A stretch of DNA of 15,891 nt, from contig JAUWSZ010000006.1 in assembly GCA_030609865.1 (NCBI GenBank), forward strand, positions 1-15,891, read 5' to 3'. Under the pieces are notes generated by a model, which was not told where the DNA came from, ran no database searches, and saw only the letters and a program-made list of their open reading frames with translations. Shown one piece after another: positions 1 through 7,056 of the stretch. Position 1 is the first letter of the stretch. Each line of letters opens with the position of its first letter. The stretch is from a bacterium. GTDB lineage: Bacteria; Desulfobacterota; DSWW01. A program made the translations under genes and the position numbers.

Positions 1-525
1 CATCGGATAGGGGGAGGAGCGAGGCTCTTCGAAGGGGTTCGTGCCCGCCTCTCCCTGCACGCCGATGGCCTTTTCCACCTCATCGTAGTACGGCTCGAGA
101 TCATCATAGGATAGGGGCCAGTCCTCGACGCTCGTGCCTTCCAGGGGTCCGTAGATCGTTTTGATGCGAAGATCCTTCTGCTGGACCCGGGGCGAGTTGC
201 CGTCATAGTGAATCGTACCGCCGCCCACTGTGGTGGCGATCGTGTTCACCTTGCCCACGAAGACAGCCTTGTCGCCCTCGTACCGCCGAAACGTCCTGGG
301 CTCGATCCGCGGATCCTGATCGATCATGTCCCGGTGCACAAACTTCAACTCATCGTTGCCCAGGTGATTGCCGACAATTCCCTCGGGCCGGTCGAGCCCG
401 ACAAAGTGATTGTCTCCCTTCTCCAGCAGCAGCACCTTCAGGCCTGCCTCGGCCAGCACCTTGGCTGCTATGCCACCTCCGGCCCCGGAACCGATGATCA
501 CGACGTCTGGATGACCAAGTCCCAT
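1..525 (-). CDS. GMC-family flavoprotein dehydrogenase, large subunit (partial, C-terminus off window)
   Basis: FAD-dependent sugar/alcohol oxidoreductase of the GMC family, gluconate 2-dehydrogenase flavoprotein type. The 175 visible residues begin with an FAD-binding Rossmann fold: GxGxxG at residues 12-17 in VVIIGSGAGGG, then an acidic residue (E35) closing the second strand in VLLLEKG. Residues 91-113 hold the typical GMC stretch (GKVNTIATTVGGGTIHYDG, then NSPR). The segment DWPLSYDDLEPYYDEVEKAIG (from about residue 135) is also characteristic. The ATG at 525 follows a purine-rich GGGAAAG and lies 14 nt after the stop of the small-subunit gene, so the two are an operon. There is no signal peptide; in this family the flavoprotein is co-exported by the Tat signal of its partner (family knowledge). 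A cytochrome c subunit often follows but would lie outside the window. The substrate cannot be read from this fragment. Confidence 0.93.
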   Translation of the reverse strand, partial: MGLGHPDVVIIGSGAGGGIAAKVLAEAGLKVLLLEKGDNHFVGLDRPEGIVGNHLGNDELKFVHRDMIDQDPRIEPRTFRRYEGDKAVFVGKVNTIATTVGGGTIHYDGNSPRVQQKDLRIKTIYGPLEGTSVEDWPLSYDDLEPYYDEVEKAIGVQGEAGTNPFEEPRSSPYPM

Positions 526-539
526 GTCTTTCCCACTCT

Positions 540-1388
540 TCAACCTGGAAGGTACTTGCCTTGCTGATGACGGACAACTGCCTTCAGGAGTTCTGCCGCC
601 TGGTCGGTCTCTTCGAGGCTGAGAGTACTTGCTCCGTAAGCCTCATCCGGCTCTTCCATCTGCTTCCGTGTGTATCCGATCGGCTGCCGATCCCCTTCAT
701 GGTGGATATACTTCCACCCCACGAGATCCGTGTTTCCCCCGTATTCGGGTGCTCCGTACATCCCCTCGACCGTATGCTCGAACACGGTATCGCGGAACCC
801 CGCTTCCAGCCTTTTCCAGACATATTTCTGTTTGCCTGGATCCAGGTCCTTGAAGTCCGCCTGGAAGAAGCGCTGCGAAAGGGTGTTCAGTTCCTCGATC
901 CCTTTGGTGTAGATCTCCTGTAGGCCCACAACAGGGCCGTTGAACTCCCTTTCAGGGATCCCCTGCGAGCCCTCGATGTGGTTCCTCCAGGCGATCTCCT
1001 TGACCCGGGAGAGGGGAAGGTAGACCGAAAAACCGCTCTCGCCCCCATGCCGGCCGCTGAAGGGACCCGCTGCATAGATCCGGGGAGGATCTACCTTGAA
1101 GGCGCCCAGCAGGTAATCGATGTAGTCGACCACCCTTGCGGAGATGGCGCCCGGGTCTTCGTCTTCCGGGATTATGAGGTCTGTCAATGCCTCGATCGTC
1201 ACATACTGGTCGTTGTCGAAGAATCGGCCCTCTTCGGTTTTGGGCGGAGATGTCCCGTCCTGTCCCCGCTTCACTTCCTGCTGGCCATCGTCTCCACATC
1301 CGAGGGGAGCCACAGGGATCAGGAGCACGGCGCTCCCGCAAAGCCCAACCTGTATGAATTTTCTACGGCTGAGGATGGCTTCGTCCAT
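540..1388 (-). CDS. Gluconate 2-dehydrogenase subunit 3-like protein with Tat signal
   Basis: Small partner subunit (282 aa) of the GMC dehydrogenase encoded 14 nt downstream. The N-terminus carries a twin-arginine motif, SRRKFIQVG at residues 7-15, followed by a hydrophobic stretch ending in APLGCG; C31 may be a Tat lipoprotein site, but the box (P-L-G-C) is not canonical. The core segment at about 62-94, with YVTIEALTDLIIPEDEDPGA and ARVVDYIDYLL, matches the Gluconate_2-dh3 family. The start at 1388 was chosen because AGGAAG sits just upstream and because the Tat signal then lies at the extreme N-terminus; the reading frame is open for 37 more codons upstream, but these would bury the signal. 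Family knowledge says such subunits carry the folded flavoprotein across the membrane and hand electrons to a cytochrome. The subunit function is confident, the substrate is not. Confidence 0.9.
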   Translation of the reverse strand: MDEAILSRRKFIQVGLCGSAVLLIPVAPLGCGDDGQQEVKRGQDGTSPPKTEEGRFFDNDQYVTIEALTDLIIPEDEDPGAISARVVDYIDYLLGAFKVDPPRIYAAGPFSGRHGGESGFSVYLPLSRVKEIAWRNHIEGSQGIPEREFNGPVVGLQEIYTKGIEELNTLSQRFFQADFKDLDPGKQKYVWKRLEAGFRDTVFEHTVEGMYGAPEYGGNTDLVGWKYIHHEGDRQPIGYTRKQMEEPDEAYGASTLSLEETDQAAELLKAVVRHQQGKYLPG

Positions 1389-1761
1389 GGTCACTTCCTG
1401 TCGTTGAGATGGGTAGTCCTCTGGAATCCCGATCACCAGGATTGTCCTACCCGTCCGTCCTCTTTCTGCTCCCAGAGGATCTTCGGGGGTTGGCTGCAAT
1501 CTATGTGGTTCTATGTAATAGGATATCTATCAGTTTACAAGGATTTTCTTGATGGACAGGGAGGGTGGAGTGGGTATTTCTTTTCCTAATCCTCATCCAC
1601 AGATTTCCATTTTCTCCGGGTCGACTCGTGCCGAAGTCGGCCTCAACCACCTGAAAAGAAAGAAAAAATACTTCGAGCTGTGTTGCGCACGGTTCTTGCA
1701 GAGCTTCCTGGACTTTGTCTTAAATGCTTCTCGTCCCCTGTCGCCCGCAGAGGAGGCACCC
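1389..1761. other. Intergenic region between divergent dehydrogenase operon and PilZ gene
   Basis: This 373-nt gap separates the minus-strand dehydrogenase operon from the plus-strand PilZ gene, so it must hold both promoters. An AT-rich core at about 1500-1560 is the likeliest promoter region, but no -35/-10 pair with good matches and spacing was found on either strand. Open frames here extend both flanking genes N-terminally but lack ribosome binding sites, and no conserved protein motif was recognised in them. Confidence 0.6.
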
Positions 1762-2169
1762 ATGAAGATCTGGATCATCGAGCCGGATGAAGCGTGCGTC
1801 ACGACTCTTCTGAAGGATCAGCTCAGCCGCATGGGCGAAGAAACCGGAGTTCTGCCTTCCCTCGATTCCGATGATCGCCTACGTGAGGAAAGAAGGTTGT
1901 TTCCCAGGATACCCTGCTTCCTCCTCGTCGATTACGCCACGCAGGGCTGCGCATACAGGGCATTCATCCGGAACATAAGTGCCGAGGGGGCGTTCATCGA
2001 GGCCCACGGGGTTGTCCCCCACGGATCGGATATCTCCCTCGTCATCTCGATCCTTGACCGTCAGCATCCCGTCAAGATCACCGGGGAAATCGTCCGGATC
2101 CGCGAACAAGGGCTCGCGGTGAGATTCGATCCGGCGGCAGACTTGCTGCTCGCGAAGCTGCCCCTTTGA
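1762..2169 (+). CDS. PilZ domain protein (predicted c-di-GMP receptor)
   Basis: A 135-aa cytoplasmic protein with a PilZ domain over about residues 41-130. Both c-di-GMP-binding signatures are visible: RxxxR as R45-LFP-R49, and NxSxxG as N71-ISAE-G76 in FIRNISAEGAFIEA. The first ~20 residues (MKIWIIEPDEACVTTLLKDQ) resemble the first strand and helix of a response-regulator receiver domain, but the rest of that domain is absent; this may be a remnant or chance. The ATG at 1762 has a strong AGAGGAGG ribosome site at 1750-1757; the frame is open further upstream without one. It appears monocistronic: the next gene starts 208 nt downstream. By family knowledge PilZ proteins relay c-di-GMP levels to motility, polysaccharide or transcription targets; the target is not evident. 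Confidence 0.88.
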   Translation: MKIWIIEPDEACVTTLLKDQLSRMGEETGVLPSLDSDDRLREERRLFPRIPCFLLVDYATQGCAYRAFIRNISAEGAFIEAHGVVPHGSDISLVISILDRQHPVKITGEIVRIREQGLAVRFDPAADLLLAKLPL

Positions 2170-2300
2170 AAACCAGCCGATTACGATTCTGCCTCGAGGA
2201 CCCACCCCCGCGATTCTCACATTCCGGCCTGAAATCGTAGCATGCCCTGCAAGCGGGTGTCGAAGAATGCCCTCTTCAGAGACGGTCTCTAGCCGGAAGG

Positions 2301-2329
2301 TTCTAAAATCGCCCTTGCCTTGCTATAGT
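2301..2329 (+). promoter_or_regulatory. Tentative sigma-70-type promoter for the PLD gene
   Basis: A -10-like TATAGT (2324-2329) lies 17 nt after TTCTAA (2301-2306), a poor -35. It sits about 50 nt before the GTG start of the phospholipase-D-like gene. The weak -35 makes this a guess. Confidence 0.2.
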
Positions 2330-2377
2330 TCGGATGGTCGACGATGAACCTTTCTCCGTGAAAAGGGCCCTCGAGAA

Positions 2378-4204
2378 GTGGCAAAGACCGACGTGGTGAT
2401 TCTCAAGAACGTCCGGGTGAGACCGGAAGCCGTCCCCAACGACGGGAAGGGCCGTGTGCAGTTGGAGGCCCTGGTCTTCTCGACAGAGGAAGAGGCGCGG
2501 ATCGAAAGTGTCGTGGTCGATCTCTCGTCCCTGGGCGGGAACCCGGATGAGCCGATGAGATTAGTGAAGGCCGAGGGGATCGCAGAGACTCATGAAGGCT
2601 TCTATACGATCACGTTCCAGGTCCCGGGGCTGACCGACCCGGGCCGATACGCAATCCCGCTCCTGGCCGTTGATTCCAGGGGAAATTCGGGCAGGAATCT
2701 CGCCACCCTGAACGTGCTCTACAAGCGGCCCGCCTACAGAGGCTCCATTCTTTCCCCCTCTTCCCGGACAGCCATGGATCGGGTAAGCGGAACCCGGTCT
2801 GTCGGAGGCAATCGTATCGAGACCCTTTCCTCCGGGAGCGCCGCCATGGAGGCGAGAATGGATCTCGTCCGGGCCGCGAGACGGCAGATCAACCTGCAGG
2901 TGTACACGATGGCCATGGAGGGGCTCTGCGGACGATTCCTGGAGGCTGTGCTCGAGAAGGCGGCGCAGGGCGTGGAGGTGAACGTCCTGGTCAACATGAA
3001 TTCCCAGCTTGCGGTCTCTCCCTTCACGCTGGTGCGCGTGGGGCTCCACAGGGTAGGGAAGGAACTGCAGGGGCTCTCGGGAAGGGTGGATGACATCCTG
3101 GAGGGCCGGCAGGGGTTCGGGGAAATCATGCGGGATGTCCAGTCGATCTTCGAGCGAGTGGCTAGGGGCGATGCGGGGGTGAACGCGATCCTGGTCGGAG
3201 AGGACGCCATCCTCGGTGTGGATCGGAAGAGCTCCCCACGCGGTCAGCGATCCCGGAAGTGGCTCGATCGGATAGAACGAGACCACGCGCGTCTGTCCCA
3301 AAGCGAAACGGGGCTTGCCGCGAAGATGCGAATCGGTGTTCGAAGATACACGGATCTTCCCTCTCTTCCTGGGCTGACCTACGCAGTTCACGAGAAGATG
3401 CTTATCGTGGACGGAGCCCGGGCCATCGTGGGAGGCCGCAATCTCGAAGACCGGTATTTCACCCACTGGATCGACCTGGATCTGTACCTCGAAGGCCCGG
3501 TCGTGCGGGACATCCAGGAGGGATTCCTCCAGAACTGGGACTTCTTTGCCCGGAATCTAGAGGAGGAGGCCTCACCGTCGAGGGTCTTTGGGCGCGAGCG
3601 CAGTGCCGGGAACCGGCAGGCCCGGTTCGTTCGATCCCGACCCTGGCTCGGCGAGTATCAGACGATGGAGACGGTCGTTACGGCAATCCAGTTGGCACGA
3701 AAGAGGATTCTCATCAGCTCGCAGTACCTCGTCCTACCCGAGAGCCTCCTGCTGGAGGCCCTGACCGAGGCAGCCGGAAGAGGAGTGGAGGTCCGGATTC
3801 TGACCAATTCCTACCTCACCGGGCAGGAGGTCGGCTTTTCGGCCGGGCATTCGATCACGCTGCGGTATTGCGGGCCCCTCCTCGATGCGGGGGTGAGGAT
3901 CTATGAGATGAGTGGGCCTGAGGATGAGAAGGCACCCAAGCCCTATCTTCATGCCAAGGAGTTCTACATCGACGGCAAATGGGCTGCGGTCGGTTCCTTC
4001 AACCTGTCCATGAGAAGCTGCTTCATCGAGAGCGAGAACCTGATCCTGGTCGAGGACCCGGATTTCGTCGAGGCGTGCGAGGAGGCGTTCCTCGATCGGT
4101 TGCGTCGGGATGCAACCGAGATGACCCGGAAGCACCTCAGGGAGCAGAAGGAACGATTCAGGGCCAAGATGGCCGTAACCGACTATCTCGACCTGTTCTT
4201 CTGA
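2378..4204 (+). CDS. Phospholipase D / cardiolipin synthase-like protein with N-terminal Ig-like domain
   Basis: A 608-aa protein with two HKD catalytic motifs of the PLD superfamily: H338-E-K340-(x4)-D345, followed by GGRN, and H525-A-K527-(x4)-D532, followed by GSFN. Text around the first (GGRNLEDRYF, then a DLDLYLEGPVV stretch) is like cardiolipin synthase ClsC/YmdC, so transfer or hydrolysis of phosphatidyl groups is likely. Residues ~1-115 form a beta-rich Ig-like or FixG-like module ending in VDSRGNSGRNLATLNVLY. Between the N-terminal half-site and the first HKD lies an insertion of about 100 charged, helical residues (~225-325). No signal peptide or membrane helix is seen. The start is a GTG at 2378; the frame is closed by a TGA at 2345, there is no in-frame ATG nearby, and the ribosome site is weak (AAAAGGG, 10 nt away). 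Nuclease or other phosphodiesterase activity remains possible. Confidence 0.85.
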   Translation: MAKTDVVILKNVRVRPEAVPNDGKGRVQLEALVFSTEEEARIESVVVDLSSLGGNPDEPMRLVKAEGIAETHEGFYTITFQVPGLTDPGRYAIPLLAVDSRGNSGRNLATLNVLYKRPAYRGSILSPSSRTAMDRVSGTRSVGGNRIETLSSGSAAMEARMDLVRAARRQINLQVYTMAMEGLCGRFLEAVLEKAAQGVEVNVLVNMNSQLAVSPFTLVRVGLHRVGKELQGLSGRVDDILEGRQGFGEIMRDVQSIFERVARGDAGVNAILVGEDAILGVDRKSSPRGQRSRKWLDRIERDHARLSQSETGLAAKMRIGVRRYTDLPSLPGLTYAVHEKMLIVDGARAIVGGRNLEDRYFTHWIDLDLYLEGPVVRDIQEGFLQNWDFFARNLEEEASPSRVFGRERSAGNRQARFVRSRPWLGEYQTMETVVTAIQLARKRILISSQYLVLPESLLLEALTEAAGRGVEVRILTNSYLTGQEVGFSAGHSITLRYCGPLLDAGVRIYEMSGPEDEKAPKPYLHAKEFYIDGKWAAVGSFNLSMRSCFIESENLILVEDPDFVEACEEAFLDRLRRDATEMTRKHLREQKERFRAKMAVTDYLDLFF

Positions 4205-4293
4205 GGTTCGGCCGTTGTTGTTTTCTGATGTTTTTCGCATCCAAAGGGGATCCTGGCTCATCCATATCAATGACGAGTGGTGTGGGGCATCTG

Positions 4294-4387
4294 GTACCAT
4301 CCCCCTGTTCCGGCTCGGTTTTCGCCGGGCGACAGGGGGAGGGAGAGACGGAGCCCAAGAAAACCGAGACGGAACAGGGGATGGTAC
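4294..4387. repeat. Large imperfect inverted repeat in the leader of the DHOD-like gene (REP/MITE-like or RNA hairpin)
   Basis: The left arm 4294-4323 (GTACCATCCCC, extra C, TGTTCCG, G, CTCGGTTTTC) is the reverse complement of the right arm 4359-4387 with one single-base bulge and one mismatch. A further GGGC (4327-4330) pairs with GCCC (4353-4356), leaving a purine-rich loop of about 22 nt. The right arm ends 6 nt before the ribosome site AGGAGAG of the next gene. No T-run follows, so it is not a standard terminator. Its arm sequence resembles short palindromic interspersed repeats linked to REP-associated transposases, but only copy number in the genome would show this. Confidence 0.8.
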
Positions 4388-4406
4388 ACGGAAAGGAGAG
4401 CCGAAA

Positions 4407-5402
4407 ATGGTTGACCTCTCGACAAGGTACATGGGTTTGACCCTCAAGAATCCGATCATCGTGGGCAGCTCCGGATTGACCGGTTCGGTGAAGAGCGTGA
4501 AGGCGCTCGAGCAGGGCGGTGCGGGTGCCGTCGTGCTGAAGTCTGTGTTCGAGGAGGAAATCGTCTACGAGATGGACGATGTCCTGAAAGAGGCGGCTTC
4601 GCGGGGCCTGAACATGGATCAGTTCGATTACTACGACTATGAACTCAAGGGCGAGAAGCTCGACAAGTACGCAGCGCTCATCAAGGAATCCAAGGAGGCG
4701 GTGTCGATTCCGGTCCTGGCGAGCATAAACTGCACCTACTCACACGAGTGGACCTACTACGCAAAAAGCCTTCAGGCCGCCGGTGCGGATGGTCTCGAGT
4801 TGAACATGTTCTTCCTGCCCACGGATCTCTCCCGCAGCCCGGAGGAGATGGAGCGGGCCTATTTCGAGATCGTCGAGAAGGTGAAGAAACAGGTTTCCAT
4901 TCCCGTCGCCCTGAAGATCAGCTACTATTTCTCCTGCCTGGGTTCGATGATCCAGAGGCTTTCCAATCAAGGGATCTCCGGTCTTGTCCTGTTCAACCGA
5001 TTCTACAGCCCCGATTTCGACATTGACAAGCTACAGGTGGTGCCGACCAACGTGCTCAGCACGCCCGGGGAACTCCCCCTTTCGCTCCGGTGGATCGCCC
5101 TCATGTCCCAGAAGGTGGATTGTGACCTGGCTGCCTCGACGGGCGTTCACGACGGAAAGGCCCTGATCAAGCAGCTGCTGGCCGGGGCAAAGGCCGTGCA
5201 GGTGGTCTCGGCCCTGTACAAGAACGGAAAAGGCCACATCGGAACGATGCTCGGAGAGTTGGAGACATGGATGAACCGGCACGGGTACGGGACACTCGAT
5301 GATTTCCGCGGAAAGATGAGTCAGGAGAAGAGCGGCAATCCGGCTGTGTACGAAAGGGTGCAGTTCATGAAACACTTCGGCGGGGGAAGGGAGATCACCT
5401 GA
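4407..5402 (+). CDS. Dihydroorotate dehydrogenase-like FMN protein (atypical active site)
   Basis: A 331-aa TIM-barrel flavoprotein related to class 1 dihydroorotate dehydrogenases. FMN-site features visible are NPIIVGSSGLT (15-25), the lysine in AVVLKS (K45), the Asn in ELNMF (N133), the lysine in VALKIS (K170) and the phosphate-binding end STGVHDG...GAKAVQVVSALY (244-271). The class 1 catalytic segment NVSCPN is replaced by NMFFLPTD at 133-140, so the catalytic Cys/Ser base is missing. It therefore matches the 'dihydroorotate dehydrogenase-like' group whose reaction is unknown, and a role in pyrimidine synthesis is doubtful. The start at 4407 has AGGAGAG 6 nt upstream and gives the N-terminus typical of the family; the frame is open for 64 more codons that run through the inverted repeat and are rejected. 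Convergent with the kinase gene downstream. Confidence 0.85.
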   Translation: MVDLSTRYMGLTLKNPIIVGSSGLTGSVKSVKALEQGGAGAVVLKSVFEEEIVYEMDDVLKEAASRGLNMDQFDYYDYELKGEKLDKYAALIKESKEAVSIPVLASINCTYSHEWTYYAKSLQAAGADGLELNMFFLPTDLSRSPEEMERAYFEIVEKVKKQVSIPVALKISYYFSCLGSMIQRLSNQGISGLVLFNRFYSPDFDIDKLQVVPTNVLSTPGELPLSLRWIALMSQKVDCDLAASTGVHDGKALIKQLLAGAKAVQVVSALYKNGKGHIGTMLGELETWMNRHGYGTLDDFRGKMSQEKSGNPAVYERVQFMKHFGGGREIT

Positions 5403-5465
5403 GCCTTCCGGATCATCCATCTGCCTTGGGGGGGGGCGAGGTCAGCACAAACAGAAGCTCATTTC

Positions 5466-6638
5466 TTACATTCCGCTGCCCGGCAGCCAGATGCTAACAC
5501 GCGTTCCGGTTCCGGGCTTGCTTTCCAGGTTCAACTCTCCACCGTGTGCCCGGACGATCTTTCGGACGATCGTCAACCCCAGGCCGGTACCTTCTTCCTT
5601 TGTCGTGTAGAAGGACTCAAAGATCTTCTCAATAGCATCCTCAGGAATTCCAACGCCGGTGTCCTCAGCGGTAATGAGGACTCCTTCCTGTTCTTTTCCA
5701 CCCTCAACTTCCATCCCATCCGGAGGGCATTCCCTCCACTCCGAACTCACAGCGAGTCGTCCACCTTCGTGCATTGCCTGGATGGCATTGATTATGACGT
5801 TGAGAAGGACCTGCTGGATCTTGTCGGAATCCAGATTCATACTTCTTACATCTGCGGAGAGTTGTCGCGAAACGTGTATTCCCCGTTGCTTTGCCTCCGA
5901 TTCTGTGAGGATAAGGATCGTTTCAACCAGCTCATTCGGGTTGCAGATCTTCCTGGAAAGCCTTTCCTGGCTCCGGAACCGCAGGACGTTCCGGATCGTT
6001 CGGTCGAGCCGATCGATTTCCTTGATCAGGATCTCCAGGAAAGTGTGTTTTTCGTGGTCTTTATCGATTTCATCCTTCAGGATTTCAACAGCTCCCTTGA
6101 TGGAGCCCAAGGGATTCATGAATTCATGGGCGACTGTGGCGCTCATCTCCCCCAAGGCCGAGACCTTCTCTGCCCGGCGCAGTTGTTTTTCCACAAGAGA
6201 AAGGCGTGACGCCCGGTGCTCGAGTTCCTCATATGCCTTCTCCAATTGTTCAGATGTCTTACGGTACAAGTTCCTCTGGCGATTCAGCCGTTCCGCAAGG
6301 AGGCCCGTAACTGCTCCAACGATGTTGAAGAGAACAATTTCCAGGTATTTTTCCAGCTCCAGGGCGGGCAAGAGCTTCCACTGAAAGATGACGTGGGGCG
6401 CGTAAAGGATACTGCACAGGAGAGAGGCCCCCAGTCCGCCCTTCACGCCAAACCACAATGCTCCCATGAAAATAGGCAGGTAATAAAGCCTGCGGAACAC
6501 GTCGTGGTACAGATGAAGCTGCGTGTCGGTAGAGTAATGCGCAAGGCTGATAAGGAAGATCGATATGACTATGAGGCCCGCCCGGAGCCTCGCATGGACC
6601 GGATACGAGTCACTCACTTCGCCTCGATCGATCGCCAT
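5466..6638 (-). CDS. Membrane sensor histidine kinase (NtrB/ZraS-type), orphan
   Basis: A 390-aa two-component sensor. Residues ~18-116 are hydrophobic, with three to four membrane segments and few periplasmic residues, so sensing may occur within the membrane. A coiled coil (~118-160) leads to the HisKA phosphoacceptor helix with H171 in ATVAHEFMNPLGSI. The ATPase domain has an N box (LLNVIINAIQAM, 278-289), a G1 box (EDTGVGIP, 325-332), an F-box-like FESFYTTKEEG and a G2 box (GTGLGL, 350-355). The start at 6638 has GGAGG five nt upstream. No response regulator lies in the window. Kinases with this HEFMNPLGSI / FYTTKEEGTGLGL style usually partner NtrC-type sigma-54 activators (family knowledge), which is notable given the RpoN-like promoters nearby; that pairing is inference. 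It faces divergently from the lipoprotein gene. Confidence 0.9.
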   Translation of the reverse strand: MAIDRGEVSDSYPVHARLRAGLIVISIFLISLAHYSTDTQLHLYHDVFRRLYYLPIFMGALWFGVKGGLGASLLCSILYAPHVIFQWKLLPALELEKYLEIVLFNIVGAVTGLLAERLNRQRNLYRKTSEQLEKAYEELEHRASRLSLVEKQLRRAEKVSALGEMSATVAHEFMNPLGSIKGAVEILKDEIDKDHEKHTFLEILIKEIDRLDRTIRNVLRFRSQERLSRKICNPNELVETILILTESEAKQRGIHVSRQLSADVRSMNLDSDKIQQVLLNVIINAIQAMHEGGRLAVSSEWRECPPDGMEVEGGKEQEGVLITAEDTGVGIPEDAIEKIFESFYTTKEEGTGLGLTIVRKIVRAHGGELNLESKPGTGTRVSIWLPGSGM

Positions 6639-6716
6639 AATAGCCTCCGAATTTTCGGATGAGGAATTTTTCGCTGGTGCCGTTGAGCCGATGATAGTTT
6701 CGTGAACCCAGAAGAC

Positions 6717-6746
6717 AGAATACTAAAAATAGATCCTTTTTTACAA
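6717..6746 (-). promoter_or_regulatory. Candidate sigma-70 promoter of the histidine kinase gene
   Basis: Read on the minus strand, TTGTAA (6746-6741) and TATTCT (6722-6717) are separated by 18 nt, each matching four of six consensus bases. They lie about 80 nt before the kinase ATG at 6638. Plausible, not demonstrated. Confidence 0.3.
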
Positions 6747-6782
6747 TGATGTAATGAAGAAGGCCTATTCGTCATGTCTTTG

Positions 6783-6810
6783 ATTATCCGAATACTGCCT
6801 ATTGGATAAT
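6783..6810. promoter_or_regulatory. Dyad-symmetric element, possible activator binding site
   Basis: ATTATCCGAATA (6783-6794) and TATTGGATAAT (6800-6810) are reverse complements except for one bulged base, around a CTGCC centre. The element lies about 140 bp upstream of the sigma-54-like promoter at 6950 and upstream of the kinase promoter, where a dimeric activator could bind. There is no T-run and no upstream transcript that would need a terminator here. Confidence 0.5.
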
Positions 6811-6949
6811 ATCCCACAGCACTGCAGAGTTTTCTCCACTTTTAGGGGGTGATCATTCTTCAAATTCTCGAAAGATCCTCTTCCCCAGAAATAATTTGAT
6901 ACGCAAATTCGCATCGTTATCCTAACGCCCTACCTAGAGTGACTCGGGA

Positions 6950-6965
6950 TGGCATTTGCTTTGCT
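6950..6965 (+). promoter_or_regulatory. Sigma-54 (RpoN) -24/-12 promoter candidate before the lipoprotein gene
   Basis: TGGCAT-TTGCT-TTGCT matches the RpoN consensus TGGCAC-N5-TTGCW, with GG at 6951-6952 and GC at 6963-6964 in exact GG-N10-GC spacing. Only the sixth base of the -24 box and the following purine differ. Transcription would start near 6976, leaving a leader of about 270 nt before the lipoprotein ATG at 7249. Confidence 0.6.
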
Positions 6966-7056
6966 ACTGTCCCGTATAACCACAACGCTTACAGACCCAT
7001 TCCCTTATCACACTTATATTCGAATTCTCATTGATCATTCTGTTCCGACTGCTCAT
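6964..7056 (-). CDS. Doubtful 30-aa ORF with a CxxC knuckle
   Basis: The minus-strand frame from ATG at 7056 encodes a peptide ending in WVCKRCGYTGQ, with a CKRC knuckle resembling the first half of a rubredoxin-like or zinc-ribbon domain. AAGG lies just upstream of the ATG. A second Cys pair is missing, and KCHP appears in frame only after the TAG stop. It could be a decayed zinc-ribbon gene or chance. It overlaps the sigma-54-like site by two bases. Confidence 0.2.
   Translation of the reverse strand: MSSRNRMINENSNISVIREWVCKRCGYTGQ

Noticed and set aside
978..1589. 203-codon plus-strand frame over the dehydrogenase small subunit
   Set aside because: Antisense to a gene with a clear Tat motif and family signature; no ribosome site.
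2561..3466. 301-codon open frame antisense to the PLD gene
   Set aside because: Shadow of the PLD gene, whose HKD motifs are in the plus frame.
5428..5436. Run of nine G between the convergent DHOD-like and kinase genes
   Set aside because: Non-coding and too simple to interpret; it may also be a sequencing-length artefact. No terminator hairpin is apparent around it.
6823..6838. Minus-strand GG-N10-GC candidate (TGGAGA-AAACT-CTGCA) before the kinase
   Set aside because: The spacing is right, but the -24 box differs at three bases and the -12 box at one; the sigma-70-like pair at 6717-6746 is better placed.
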